Positions 43,981-53,243 of a DNA stretch of 64,000 nt are shown here, one piece after another. A model generated the notes under the pieces. The model did no database searches and had not been told where the DNA came from. It saw only the letters and a list, made by a program, of their open reading frames with translations. How positions within the stretch are numbered: the stretch's first letter is position 1; every line of letters begins with the position of its first letter. A program made the translations under genes and the position numbers. The stretch is from Betaproteobacteria bacterium (GTDB taxonomy: Bacteria > Pseudomonadota > Gammaproteobacteria > Burkholderiales > Rhodocyclaceae): NCBI GenBank assembly GCA_016703785.1, contig JADJBM010000014.1, forward strand, positions 1-64,000. The letters run 5' to 3'.

Positions 43981-44808
43981 ATGGCCGCACAGAACGAAAC
44001 GAAAAACATGGCGCTGTTCTGCGACTTCGAGAACGTCGCCCTCGGCGTGCAGGAAGCGAAGTACGAGCGCTTCGACATCCGCAAGGTGCTCGAGCGCCTG
44101 CTGCTCAAGGGCAGCATCGTCGTCAAGAAGGCCTACTGCGACTGGGCGCGCTACAAGGACTTCAAGGCGCCCATGCACGAGGCCGCCTTCGAACTGATCG
44201 AGATCCCCCACGTGCGCCAGTCCGGCAAGAACTCCGCCGACATCCGCATGGTGGTCGACGCCCTCGACCTCTGCTATACGAAATCCCACGTCGACACCTT
44301 CGTCATCATCAGCGGCGACTCCGACTTCTCGCCGCTGGTCTCCAAGCTGCGCGAGAACAACAAGCTGGTGATCGGCGTCGGCGTGAAGAAGTCGACCTCC
44401 GACCTCCTCATGGCCAACTGCGACGAGTTCATCTACTACGACGACCTGGTGCGCGAGGAAGAAACGAAAAAGCGCACCGCCAGGAAGCGCACGGCCAAAC
44501 CCGCCGCCGCAAAGGGCGCGCAGAAGCCGGAGAGCAAGGCGCCGGCCGAAGAGGATGCCCGCAAGCAGGAAGCCCTCGATCTGGTCCTGGAAACCGTCGA
44601 AGCCCTCGTCGCCGAGCGCGGCGCCGGCGAACCCATCTGGGGCTCGATGGTGAAACAGGCGCTCAAGCGCCGGCAGCCCGGCTTCAGCGAGTCCTATTAC
44701 GGATTCAAATCGTTCAGCGACCTGCTCGAGGAAGCGCAGGCGCGGCGGCTGCTGGAGCTGCAACGGGACGAGAAGTCGGGGGGCTATATTCTTCGTGTCC
44801 GCGCTTGA
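43981..44808 (+). CDS. NYN-domain (LabA/DUF88) protein with C-terminal LOTUS/OST-HTH domain
   Basis: 275 residues; ATG at 43981 after AAGGAGG. The N-terminal NYN (PIN-like) domain shows ALFCDFENVALG, NSADIRMVVDALDL and TFVIISGDSDFSPLVSKLRE, which carry the conserved acidic residues of a metal-dependent RNase. A Lys/Ala-rich linker (about 158-195) joins a winged-helix LOTUS domain (GSMVKQALKRRQPGFSESYYGFKSFSDLLEEA). The domain pair suggests RNA cleavage or RNA binding. Ten bases after gltL but functionally unrelated to it as far as I can tell. Confidence 0.87.
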   Translation: MAAQNETKNMALFCDFENVALGVQEAKYERFDIRKVLERLLLKGSIVVKKAYCDWARYKDFKAPMHEAAFELIEIPHVRQSGKNSADIRMVVDALDLCYTKSHVDTFVIISGDSDFSPLVSKLRENNKLVIGVGVKKSTSDLLMANCDEFIYYDDLVREEETKKRTARKRTAKPAAAKGAQKPESKAPAEEDARKQEALDLVLETVEALVAERGAGEPIWGSMVKQALKRRQPGFSESYYGFKSFSDLLEEAQARRLLELQRDEKSGGYILRVRA

Positions 44809-44863
44809 GGCAACCTCTGCCGTGCCGTGTTCTAGGGCTGCTCTCTGCCAGTAATGGGCGACA

Positions 44864-45807
44864 CTACAACCCCCGGATGCGCCCTCCCTCCCCGCCAGCG
44901 CCGACTCCACCATGCGGCGCGTCAGGTGAGGTGCGAACAGTTCGATGAAGGTAAAGACATAGCCGCGTAGCCAGGCGTTCCTGTGGATGCCGATGCGCGT
45001 GGTTGCCGACTCGAACAGGTGGGCGGCGTCCACCGCCCGCAATCCCTTGTCCGCCGCCGGATCGTAGGCCATATACGCGACGATGCCGATGCCCAGACCC
45101 AGCGCCACGTAGGTCTTGATGATGTCGGCGTCGAGGGCCGTCAGCACCACGTTCGGCGCAAGGCCGCGCCCGGCGAAAGCCTTGTTGATCTGGCTGCGGC
45201 CGGTGAAGGCGAAATCGTAGGTGACGATCGGGTATTTTGCGATTGCCTCCAGTGTCAGCGGCTTCGCCTTGAGGATGGGATGCCCTGGCGGCGCGATGAC
45301 GCAGCGGTTCCACTGGTAGCAGGGCAGCATGACCAGGTCTTCCTGTTCCCCGATGGCCTCGGTGGCGATGGCGAGGTCGGCCTCGCCGGCCAGCACCGTA
45401 GCGCACACCTCGGCCGGGCTGCCCTGGCGCAGGCTTACCCGCACGTTCGGGTGGCGCTGCATGAACTGTTGTACGACAGACGGCAGGACATAGCGCGCCT
45501 GGGTGTGGGTGGTGGCGAGGGTCAGCGTGCCGGACTCCTCGGCGCCGAACTCCCTGCCCACGCTGCGCATGTTGTCGAGGTCGCGCAGCATGCGCTCGGC
45601 GATCTTCAACACTTCGCGGCCGGGGTCGGTGACGGCGGTAAGACGCCGACCCTGGCGCACGAAGACATCGACGCCGAGTTCCTCTTCCAGTAATCGAATC
45701 TGTTTGGACACGCCCGGCTGCGAGGTATGCAGGGCGGCGGCGGCCTCGGAGATGTTGAGGCCGTTGCGGGCGACCTGGAAGACGTAGCGCAGTTGCTGGA
45801 GGTTCAT
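44864..45807 (-). CDS. cysB: CysB-type LysR regulator, frameshifted at the 3' end
   Basis: About 314 residues after repair. The N-terminal LysR HTH (MNLQQLRYVFQVARNGLNISEAA, TSQPGVSKQIRLLEEELG) and effector domain (THTQARYVLP, AIGLGIGIVAYMAYDP-like region) are CysB-type. Read literally, the frame passes the expected end and runs antisense through the NYN gene; one added G near 44890 gives LAGEGGRIRGL and a stop at 44864, the usual CysB end. It is divergent from the TauE-cysIHDN genes, so it probably activates them with N-acetylserine-type induction. Confidence 0.88.
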
Positions 45808-45896
45808 TTCCCGACTCTATATAGCCAATGGTTATTTAATACTAACATCAAAGTATTTTTCAATTCTATAGGCCGTCACTACCATCCGTACCTACT
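45808..45896. promoter_or_regulatory. cysB / TauE-cys divergent promoter with LysR box
   Basis: AT-rich 89-bp gap. The dyad ATAGCCAATGGTTAT (45821-45835) has the ATA-N-CCA/TGG-N-TAT symmetry expected of LysR-type sites and lies 14 bases before cysB, suited to autoregulation and activation of the divergent sulfate-assimilation genes. Confidence 0.6.
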
Positions 45897-46670
45897 ATGG
45901 ATGCGGCCTATACATTCTCCGGATTCGTCGTCGGCGCCATCGTCGGCCTGACCGGCGTCGGCGGCGGCTCGCTGATGACGCCGCTGCTGGTGCTGCTGTT
46001 CGGCGTGCACCCGGCCACGGCGGTGGGCACCGACCTCCTCTACGCCGCCCTGACCAAGGCCGGCGGCACGGCGGTGCATGCCGGCCACCGCACGGTGGAC
46101 TGGCGCGTCAGCGGGCGGCTGGCCGCGGGCAGCCTGCCGGCGGCGGCGCTGACGTTGGCCTCCGTCTGGTTTTTCGACATCGACCGCGCCATTTTTTCCC
46201 ACTTGGTTTCGGGCGCGCTGGGCGTGGCGCTGCTGCTCACTGCTGCCGCCCTCGTCTTCAAGGCGCGCGTGCAGCGCTTCGCCCTCGCCCACCTCTCCGA
46301 CGCCTGGCACACCCGCCGCGTCGGCCCGGCGACCGTCGTCGTCGGGGCACTGCTCGGCGTGCTGGTCTCGCTCTCCTCGGTGGGCGCCGGCGCGCTCGGC
46401 GTCACGGCGCTGCTGTTCCTCTACCCGCAGCTTCCGGCGGTGCGCATCGTCGGCTCGGACCTCGCCCACGCCGTGCCGCTGACGCTAGTGGCCGGCCTCG
46501 GCCACTGGCTGCTCGGCAACATCGACTGGAGCCTGCTGGGCGCGTTGCTGCTGGGCTCACTGCCCGGCATCTGGCTCGGCAGCCATTTCGCGGTGAAGGT
46601 GCCGGAGCGCTGGCTGCGCTCGGGCCTCGCCGCGCTGCTGGTGCTCATCGGCACGAAACTGGTTCTTTGA
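45897..46670 (+). CDS. TauE/SafE-family (TSUP) membrane transporter
   Basis: 257 residues, about eight membrane helices. Family signatures FVVGAIVGLTGVGGGSLMTPLL, GTDLLYAALTK and VSLSSVGAGALGVTALLFLYPQ. TSUP proteins move sulfite, sulfonates or related anions. Being first gene of the cys unit and divergent from cysB, it may import sulfate-pathway anions or export excess sulfite; direction cannot be told. Confidence 0.88.
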   Translation: MDAAYTFSGFVVGAIVGLTGVGGGSLMTPLLVLLFGVHPATAVGTDLLYAALTKAGGTAVHAGHRTVDWRVSGRLAAGSLPAAALTLASVWFFDIDRAIFSHLVSGALGVALLLTAAALVFKARVQRFALAHLSDAWHTRRVGPATVVVGALLGVLVSLSSVGAGALGVTALLFLYPQLPAVRIVGSDLAHAVPLTLVAGLGHWLLGNIDWSLLGALLLGSLPGIWLGSHFAVKVPERWLRSGLAALLVLIGTKLVL

Positions 46671-46681
46671 AAGGAAACGTC

Positions 46682-48766
46682 ATGACTTTGCTCAAATCCC
46701 TCGCTGACGCCGACGAAATCGCCCACTACGAAGAGGCACTCGCCCGCTATCTCGACCTGGAACTCGACGCCGAGCGCTTCACCGCGCTGCGCCTGCAGCA
46801 GGGCGTGTATGGCCAGCGCCAGGAGGGCGTGAACATGGTGCGCATCAAGCTGCCCGGCGGCCGCCTCGATCCGGCGCGGCTGGCCGCCATCGCCGAGGTC
46901 GCCGAGAAGCATGTGCCGCAGCAGGTAGCGCACATCACCACGCGCCAGGACATCCAACTGCACCACGTGCCGCTGGCGGAAACCGGCGCTGTGCTGCGCC
47001 GCCTCGCCGAGGACGGCGTGACCACGCGCGAAGCCTGCGGCAACACCATCCGCAACATCACCGCCTGCCCGCTCGCCGGCGTCTGCCCGCGCGAGCACAC
47101 CGACGTGACACAGCACCTCGACGGCGCCGTGGCGCACTTCCTGCGCAACCCGCTGAATCAGCAGATGCCGCGCAAGGTCAAGATCAGCTTCTCCGGCTGC
47201 GAGGCGGACTGCGCCCAGGGCCTGATCCACGACCTCGGCATCGTCGCCACGCGCCGCGGTGAAAAGGCGGGCTTCACCGTGCTGGCCGGAGGCGGCCTCG
47301 GCCACAAGCCGCACGAGGCCATCACCGTCGCCGAGTTCATCGAGGAGCAGGACCTGCTGCCGGCCATGGAAGCCGTCATCACCCTGCACAACAAGTACTC
47401 CGACCGGACCAAGCGGGCCAAGTCGCGCGTCAAGTTCCTGGTTGACCGCTTCGGCGAGGCCGGCTTCATCGAGCGCTTCAACGAGGAGTTCGCCCGCACC
47501 AAGGCAGCGCTCGCCGGCAAATCGGCGCCGCAGGGAGAATGGCGGCAGGCCACGCGCGGGCCGGTGCCCGGCCCCGGCGCACCGCGCGTCTACTTCGCCC
47601 AGAAGCAGGCCGGCCTGCATGTGGTGCCTGTCGCTGCGCCGCTCGGCCAGCTCACGACCACGCAACTGCAGGGTCTAGCCGCGCTTCTCGGTGAATTCGG
47701 CTTGACTGATGTGCGCACCACCCAGGACCAGAACCTGATCGTGTTGAACGTTCCGGCCGCTCAGATATCTGCGCTGACCGCACGGCTGGCCGAGCTCGGC
47801 CTGAAGACGCCGCAGGCCGGCGACAACGTCGTCGCCTGCCCCGGCGCCTCGACCTGCCGCCTCGGCATAACCACCTCGATGCACGTCGCGCCGAAGCTCT
47901 CCGGCGGCCGGCACGACCTGCGCATCCGCGTCTCCGGCTGCCACAACGGCTGCGCCCAACCCGAGTCGGGCGACATCGGCATCTTCGGCGAGGGCAAGCG
48001 CCAGCACGGCAAATTGATCCCGCACTACCAGATGTATTTCGGCGGCGACGGCACCAGCGCCTGCGGTTCGATCGCTCTGAAGGGTCCGTCGATCCCGGCG
48101 GCTCGCATCGAGCAGGCCATCCAACGCGTGCAGAAGACCTACGACGAGGAGCATGTCGAAGGCGAGCGCTTCTTCGGCTGGGCGCAGCGCCAGGGCGCCG
48201 GGCGCTTCCAGTCTCTGCTGGCCGACCTGACCCAGGTCTCGCGCTTCGAACTGGCGAAGCTGGCGCGCGACCACGGCGACGCGGCGGATTTCCGCGTCGT
48301 CTCGCTCGGCGGCGGCGAATGCGCCTCGGCCACCGATGTCGCCGTCGGCCGCGCCTTCTTCGACGCCGCGCATGAGCGTGCCTACCGCGAGGCCTTCGTC
48401 TTCCAACGGAAAATCGGGGACGCGGCGGCCTGCGCCGAGGCGCAGCTCAAGCTGGTCGGCGAGGGACTGGCCGGTTTCCTCGGCGGCGGCAAGGCGAAGG
48501 AACTCGCCGACATCGCCGCCGTGCTGCAGGGACTGACTTTTGCGGAAGCGCTGGGCGAACGGCTCGGCCGGATTGCAGAGACCCTGGCGGGCCTGGTCGA
48601 TGCGGTCGAAGCCGAGGTCAAACAGGTCTTTGCCGAGGTAGACCACTGGATCGTCGGCGCCGCCGCCCTGTGCCAGGCGCGCGACCCGCAACTCGATCTG
48701 CGCGGCGCGCTGCCCACCGTTCCCGCGTCGCGTCCATCACGCCGGACCGCAGCCGCGGTTGCCTGA
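46682..48766 (+). CDS. cysI: Sulfite reductase (ferredoxin-type, siroheme/4Fe-4S) with C-terminal extension
   Basis: 694 residues; ATG at 46682 after AAAGGAAA. Two-fold nitrite/sulfite reductase fold: first half has ITTRQDIQLHHVPLA and TREACGNTIRNITACPLAGVC; the siroheme/cluster ligands are Cys386 and Cys392 (CPGASTC) with Cys420 and Cys424 (SGCHNGC). It reduces sulfite to sulfide; nitrite is the alternative, but the cysH-D-N context favours sulfite. After about residue 530 a helical extension of ~150 residues (starting RVVSLGGGECASATDVAV) follows that standard CysI lacks; I cannot assign it. Confidence 0.9.
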   Translation: MTLLKSLADADEIAHYEEALARYLDLELDAERFTALRLQQGVYGQRQEGVNMVRIKLPGGRLDPARLAAIAEVAEKHVPQQVAHITTRQDIQLHHVPLAETGAVLRRLAEDGVTTREACGNTIRNITACPLAGVCPREHTDVTQHLDGAVAHFLRNPLNQQMPRKVKISFSGCEADCAQGLIHDLGIVATRRGEKAGFTVLAGGGLGHKPHEAITVAEFIEEQDLLPAMEAVITLHNKYSDRTKRAKSRVKFLVDRFGEAGFIERFNEEFARTKAALAGKSAPQGEWRQATRGPVPGPGAPRVYFAQKQAGLHVVPVAAPLGQLTTTQLQGLAALLGEFGLTDVRTTQDQNLIVLNVPAAQISALTARLAELGLKTPQAGDNVVACPGASTCRLGITTSMHVAPKLSGGRHDLRIRVSGCHNGCAQPESGDIGIFGEGKRQHGKLIPHYQMYFGGDGTSACGSIALKGPSIPAARIEQAIQRVQKTYDEEHVEGERFFGWAQRQGAGRFQSLLADLTQVSRFELAKLARDHGDAADFRVVSLGGGECASATDVAVGRAFFDAAHERAYREAFVFQRKIGDAAACAEAQLKLVGEGLAGFLGGGKAKELADIAAVLQGLTFAEALGERLGRIAETLAGLVDAVEAEVKQVFAEVDHWIVGAAALCQARDPQLDLRGALPTVPASRPSRRTAAAVA

Positions 48767-48778
48767 GGAGAAGTCAAT

Positions 48779-49537
48779 ATGAGCATCGAACGCATTCCCC
48801 AGCAGCGCATCGACGAGGCCGTCGCGCTGCTCAAGCGCATCGAAGGCGAATTCGCCCCGGCCGCCTTCGCCAACAGCCTCGGCGCCGAGGACATGGTGCT
48901 GACCGACCTGATCGCGCGCCACGCGCCCGGCATCGAGGTGTTCACCCTCGACACCGGCCGCCTGCACGAAGAAACCTACCGGCTGATGCAGAAGGTGGCC
49001 GACCAGTACGACATCCGACTGCGCGTCTATTTCCCCCAGCCTGAAGCAGTGCAGCAGTATGCGACGGCGCACGGCGTGAACGGTTTCTACGACAGCATCG
49101 AACAGCGCAAGGCCTGCTGCCACGCGCGCAAGGTCGAGCCGCTCGGCCGGGCGCTCAAGGGCAAGGCGGCCTGGATCACCGGCCTGCGCCGCGAGCAGGC
49201 GGTGACGCGGCGCGACCTGCCCGAACGCGAGTTCGACGCCGCCCACGGCATCGAGAAATTCAACCCGCTAGCCGCCTGGAGCGAGGCGGAGGTGTGGGCT
49301 TACATCCATGCCTACGGCGTGCCCTACAACGAACTGCACGAACGCGGCTTCCCCAGCATCGGCTGCGCGCCGTGCACCCGCGCCCTGAAGGGCTGGCAAA
49401 GCCGCCCTGAAGAAGTACTCTTGGGGTGCGCGCTGGCCGCGGGCGAGGACCTCCGCGCCGGCCGCTGGTGGTGGGAGGACCCCGCCACCAAGGAATGCGG
49501 GCTGCATCCCGCCAAACGCAGCAAAGTGGCTGCCTGA
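48779..49537 (+). CDS. cysH: Adenylylsulfate (APS) reductase, 4Fe-4S type
   Basis: 252 residues; 12 bases after cysI with GAGGAGAAG. PAPS/APS reductase fold with SLGAEDMVLTDL and FTLDTGRLHEETY. The cluster cysteines Cys113-Cys114 and Cys196/Cys199 (GCAPC) mark the APS-using type rather than the cluster-free PAPS enzyme. The catalytic tail cysteine is Cys240 in ECGLH. It makes sulfite from APS for the sulfite reductase. Confidence 0.95.
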   Translation: MSIERIPQQRIDEAVALLKRIEGEFAPAAFANSLGAEDMVLTDLIARHAPGIEVFTLDTGRLHEETYRLMQKVADQYDIRLRVYFPQPEAVQQYATAHGVNGFYDSIEQRKACCHARKVEPLGRALKGKAAWITGLRREQAVTRRDLPEREFDAAHGIEKFNPLAAWSEAEVWAYIHAYGVPYNELHERGFPSIGCAPCTRALKGWQSRPEEVLLGCALAAGEDLRAGRWWWEDPATKECGLHPAKRSKVAA

Positions 49538-49546
49538 GGAACCCCC

Positions 49547-50479
49547 ATGGACACTCGCGTCACGCCCCATGCCACGATCGCAGCCCGCCTCGACCATCTC
49601 GACTGGCTGGAGGCCGAGGCCATCCACATCCTGCGGGAAGTCGCCGGCCAATGCGGCAATCCGGTGCTGCTGTTCTCCGGCGGCAAGGACTCGGTCTGCC
49701 TGCTGCGCCTGGCCGAGAAGGCCTTCCGTCCGGGGAGGTTCCCCTTCCCCCTGCTGCACGTCGACACCGGGCACAACTATCCCGAGGTGACCGCCTTCCG
49801 CGACAAACGCGCCGCAGAACTGGGCGAACGCCTCATCGTGCGCGCGGTCGCGGATTCGATCGCGCGCGGCACCGTCGTGTTGAAAACGTCGAACGAGTCG
49901 CGCAACAAGCATCAGTCGGTGACGCTGCTGGAAGCTATCGCCGAATTCGCCTTCGACGCCTGCATCGGCGGCGCCCGCCGCGACGAGGAGAAGGCGCGCG
50001 CCAAGGAGCGCGTCTTCTCCTTCCGCGACGATTTCGGCCAATGGGACCCGAAGAACCAACGCCCCGAACTGTGGGACCTATACAACGCTCGCATCCATCC
50101 CGGCGAGAACATCCGCGCCTTCCCGATCTCCAACTGGACCGAACTGGACGTCTGGCAATATATCGCCCGCGAAGGGCTGGAACTGCCCTCGATCTACTTC
50201 GCCCATTCCCGCCCCGTCGTGCGCCGCAATGGCGCCCTCGTGCCGGTGACAGCCCTAACGCCGCCGCGCGACGGCGAGCCGGTCGAACAGCTCTCGGTGC
50301 GCTTCCGCACCGTCGGCGACATCACCTGCACGGCGCCGGTGGAATCCGCCGCCGACAAAGTGGAGAAGATCATCGCCGAGACCGCGGTCACCACCCTCAC
50401 CGAGCGCGGCGCCACGCGCCTGGACGACCAGACGTCCGAGGCGTCGATGGAGCAGCGCAAGAAGGAGGGCTACTTCTGA
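49547..50479 (+). CDS. cysD: Sulfate adenylyltransferase subunit 2
   Basis: 310 residues. PP-loop ATPase motif LLFSGGKDSVCLLRLAEKAF, HVDTGHNYPEVTAFRDK, GGARRDEEKARAKERVFSFR and the terminal QRKKEGYF signature. With CysN it makes APS from ATP and sulfate. The CysN start overlaps its stop by one base. Confidence 0.96.
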   Translation: MDTRVTPHATIAARLDHLDWLEAEAIHILREVAGQCGNPVLLFSGGKDSVCLLRLAEKAFRPGRFPFPLLHVDTGHNYPEVTAFRDKRAAELGERLIVRAVADSIARGTVVLKTSNESRNKHQSVTLLEAIAEFAFDACIGGARRDEEKARAKERVFSFRDDFGQWDPKNQRPELWDLYNARIHPGENIRAFPISNWTELDVWQYIAREGLELPSIYFAHSRPVVRRNGALVPVTALTPPRDGEPVEQLSVRFRTVGDITCTAPVESAADKVEKIIAETAVTTLTERGATRLDDQTSEASMEQRKKEGYF

Positions 50480-51759
50480 TGTCCGCCCGGGAACCCCTGC
50501 CCGAAGCGCAGGCCGAGGACCGCGGCCTGCTGCGCTTCCTCACCTGCGGCAGCGTCGACGACGGCAAGAGCACGCTGATCGGGCGCCTGCTCTACGACAA
50601 CAAGTCCATTCTCGCCGACACCCTGCACGCCATCGAGCGCACCTCAAGGAAGCGTGGCCTGGATGTCGTAGACCTTTCCCTCCTTACCGACGGCCTGCAG
50701 GCCGAGCGCGAGCAGGGTATCACCATCGACGTCGCCTATCGCTACTTCTCCACCGGCACGCGCAAGTACATCATCGCCGACGCCCCCGGCCACGAGCAGT
50801 ACACGCGCAACATGGTCACGGCGGCGTCCACCGCGGATCTCGCCGTCATCCTCGTCGATGCGCGCAAAGGCGTACTGACGCAGACGCGCCGGCATTCATA
50901 CATCGCCCATCTCGTCGGCATCCCCCACCTGGTGGTCGCCGTCAACAAGATGGATCTGGTCGATTATTCGCGGGAAATCTTCGACCGCATCCGACAGGAT
51001 TACCTGCGGTTCGCCGCAAGCCTTGGCATCCACGACGTGCGCTTCATCCCGCTCTCCGCCCTGAACGGCGACATGGTGGTGGTGCGCGGCGGCCGGCTCG
51101 ATTGGTACGACGGGCCGACGCTGATGGAAGTGCTCGAATCGGCGGCAGCAGCCCATAGCGAGTCGCCGGAGCCTTTTCGCTTCCCGGTGCAGTTCATCTG
51201 CCGTCCGCGCACCGCTGAGCACCACGACTTCAGGGGCTACATGGGCCGCATCGAGTCCGGCGAGATTGCAATCGGCGACGAGGTGCAGGTCCTGCCATCG
51301 GGCCGCAGGACGCGCGTGCGCAACATCTGCCTGCTGGAGCGCTCCCTTCCGCTGGCCGCCAGCGAGCGCTCGGTGACGCTCCTGCTGGAGGATGAGGTCG
51401 ACATCTCGCGCGGCGACATGATCGTAAAGGCCGGCGAACCGCCGCGAATGGCCAAGCAGATCGAGGCCATGGTGTGTTGGCTGGCGGCGGTGCCGCTCGA
51501 GCCCGGCCGCAAGTACGTCGTTCGCCACACGACGCGCGAGACCAAGGCGCTGGTGGCGGCAATCGAGTACCGGCAGGATATCAACGGAATGCAACGCGTG
51601 GCGGGCGGACGGCTGGAAATGAACGAAATCGGCAGCGTTACCTTCAAGCTGGCGCAGCCGCTTTTCGTCGATCCCTATCGCGAGAACCGCGCCACCGGTG
51701 CCTTCATCCTCATCGACGAGGCGACCAACAACACCGTCGGTGCCGGAATGATCGTCTAG
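50479..51759 (+). CDS. cysN: Sulfate adenylyltransferase subunit 1 (GTPase)
   Basis: 426 residues. Translation-factor-type GTPase: G1 GSVDDGKST, G2/G3 EREQGITIDVAYRYF and DAPGHEQYTRNM, G4 NKMD, G5 SAL. No fused CysC (APS kinase) domain, consistent with an APS-type reductase that does not need PAPS. ATG overlaps cysD. Its 3' end overlaps the convergent desulfhydrase gene by four bases. Confidence 0.95.
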   Translation: MSAREPLPEAQAEDRGLLRFLTCGSVDDGKSTLIGRLLYDNKSILADTLHAIERTSRKRGLDVVDLSLLTDGLQAEREQGITIDVAYRYFSTGTRKYIIADAPGHEQYTRNMVTAASTADLAVILVDARKGVLTQTRRHSYIAHLVGIPHLVVAVNKMDLVDYSREIFDRIRQDYLRFAASLGIHDVRFIPLSALNGDMVVVRGGRLDWYDGPTLMEVLESAAAAHSESPEPFRFPVQFICRPRTAEHHDFRGYMGRIESGEIAIGDEVQVLPSGRRTRVRNICLLERSLPLAASERSVTLLLEDEVDISRGDMIVKAGEPPRMAKQIEAMVCWLAAVPLEPGRKYVVRHTTRETKALVAAIEYRQDINGMQRVAGGRLEMNEIGSVTFKLAQPLFVDPYRENRATGAFILIDEATNNTVGAGMIV

Positions 51760-52742
51760 ACGCTTTCGGGATAGCCGAACAGGCCGGGTGCACCGCCGGT
51801 GTGCACGAACAGCAGAGACTGGTCCTTGCCGTAGCGTCCGCTGCGCGCGAGTGCGAGGAGGCCGGCGAACGCCTTGCCGGTGTAGACCGGATCGAGCACC
51901 AGGCCTTCGAAGCGCGCTGCCAGCGACAGGGCTTCGCGCATCGCTTCGGTCGGCCTGGCATAGCCGGGGCCGACGAACTCATCCAGCACGAGGACCTCGC
52001 CTTCGAAGCCGGCATTCCCCATCCCGAGGACGCGCTGCGTTTCCGCCGCCTGCCTGGATGTCAGCGCCTCTTGTTCCTGTCGGTCGCCTTCGACGGCGAT
52101 ACCGATGACCGGCACGCCGGCGTGCAGCTTCATGCCGGCAACCAGCCCGCCCTGCGTGCCGCCGCTGCCTGTGGCGGCCACTACCGCCTCGAAGCGAACG
52201 TTCAGTTCCTCCGACTGGGACAGGATTTCCTCGGCACAGGCGACATAGCCGAGATTGCCCAGTCCGCAACTACCGCCGACGGGAATGCAATACGGCTTGC
52301 GGCCTTCAGAGCGCAGCGTTTCAGCGCGCATGGCCATGCGCTCTTCGCGGCTCTCGTGCGCTTGAAGGAGGTGGATGCGCGCAGCAAAGAGCCGGTCCAG
52401 CAGCACGTTGCCATTACAGAGATAGGCGTCGCTGAAGTGGCTGCTCCGGCGCAGGATCAACTCGCAGTCGAGCCCCAGACGGGCGCATGCGGCCGCTGTC
52501 TGGCGGGCATGGTTCGATTGCATGGCACCAACGGTGAGCACAGTGTCGGCCTCTTGCGCATGCGCTTCGCCCAACAGGAACTCCAACTTGCGCAGCTTGT
52601 TGCCGCCCAGCCCGAGACCGGTGAGGTCGTCCCGCTTGACGAAGAGCCGCGGCCCGCCAAGATGCGCCGACAGGCGCGGCAACGGCTCGATCGGCGTTGG
52701 CAGTCGGGCGAGCGTAACGCGGGGGAAATGCGACAAGACCAT
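51756..52742 (-). CDS. dcyD: D-cysteine desulfhydrase / ACC-deaminase-family PLP enzyme
   Basis: 328 residues. PLP-lysine Lys49 in LGLGGNKLRKLEFLL; VGAMQSNHARQTAAACARLGL and the cofactor loop AATGSGGTQGGLVAG follow. The family contains D-cysteine desulfhydrase and ACC deaminase; SNHARQTA and overall length favour DcyD. D-cysteine is split to pyruvate, sulfide and ammonia, fitting the neighbouring sulfur genes. It converges on cysN. Confidence 0.86.
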   Translation of the reverse strand: MVLSHFPRVTLARLPTPIEPLPRLSAHLGGPRLFVKRDDLTGLGLGGNKLRKLEFLLGEAHAQEADTVLTVGAMQSNHARQTAAACARLGLDCELILRRSSHFSDAYLCNGNVLLDRLFAARIHLLQAHESREERMAMRAETLRSEGRKPYCIPVGGSCGLGNLGYVACAEEILSQSEELNVRFEAVVAATGSGGTQGGLVAGMKLHAGVPVIGIAVEGDRQEQEALTSRQAAETQRVLGMGNAGFEGEVLVLDEFVGPGYARPTEAMREALSLAARFEGLVLDPVYTGKAFAGLLALARSGRYGKDQSLLFVHTGGAPGLFGYPESV

Positions 52743-52774
52743 GAATTTAGCTTAGCAGCCAGTCGCAGAAACGA

Positions 52775-52798
52775 CAAAGCCCGCCGAGGCGGGCTTTG
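52775..52798 (-). terminator. Hairpin terminator at the end of the ribosomal operon
   Basis: CAAAGCCCGCC (52775-52785) and GGCGGGCTTTG (52788-52798) form an 11-bp stem with a two-base loop, 20 bases beyond the rplQ stop. The T-run is short on both strands, so it may work bidirectionally with the 5' side of dcyD. Confidence 0.75.
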
Positions 52799-52817
52799 TG
52801 AAACGGAGCGAAAACCC

Positions 52818-53210
52818 TTATTCGGCAGCGGCAGGCGCTTCGGCGGCCTGTTCCGGACGATCCACCAGTTCGACCAGGGCCATCGGTGCGTTGTCGCCCT
52901 GGCGAAAACCGAACTTCAGGATGCGCAGGTAGCCACCGTTGCGGTTGGCGAAGCGCGGCCCCAGTTCGTCGAACAGCTTGGTGACCATGTCGCGGTCGCG
53001 CAAGCGGTTGAAGGCCAAGCGGCGGTTGGCGAGAGAAGGCTTCTTGCCCAGCGTGATCATGGGCTCGACAACGCGGCGCAATTCCTTGGCCTTGGGCAGC
53101 GTGGTCTTGATCGCCTCGTGAAGCAACAGGGAGTTGGTCATGTTGCGCAGCATGGCCAGGCGATGGCTGCTGGTGCGGTTGAGTTTGCGAAGGCCGTGAC
53201 GGTGGCGCAT
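52818..53210 (-). CDS. rplQ: Ribosomal protein bL17
   Basis: 130 residues. MRHRHGLRKLNRTSSHRLAMLRNM is the invariant L17 start and MVTKLFDELGPRF the core. A short Ala/Glu tail ends the protein. Last gene of the alpha operon (rpsM-rpsK-rpsD-rpoA-rplQ), 33 bases after rpoA. Confidence 0.97.
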   Translation of the reverse strand: MRHRHGLRKLNRTSSHRLAMLRNMTNSLLLHEAIKTTLPKAKELRRVVEPMITLGKKPSLANRRLAFNRLRDRDMVTKLFDELGPRFANRNGGYLRILKFGFRQGDNAPMALVELVDRPEQAAEAPAAAE

Positions 53211-53243
53211 TTGGATTACCTCTTGTTCTGTCCGCTGCCGTGG

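Noticed and set aside
43864..44863. The cysB frame continuing as a 647-residue protein antisense through the NYN gene
   Set aside because: CysB ends at about 314 residues; the extra part is the complement of the NYN and gltL genes and is explained by one missing base near 44890.
46682..48766. cysI gene as assimilatory nitrite reductase
   Set aside because: The fold allows it, but the immediate cysH-cysD-cysN and cysB context favours sulfite reduction.
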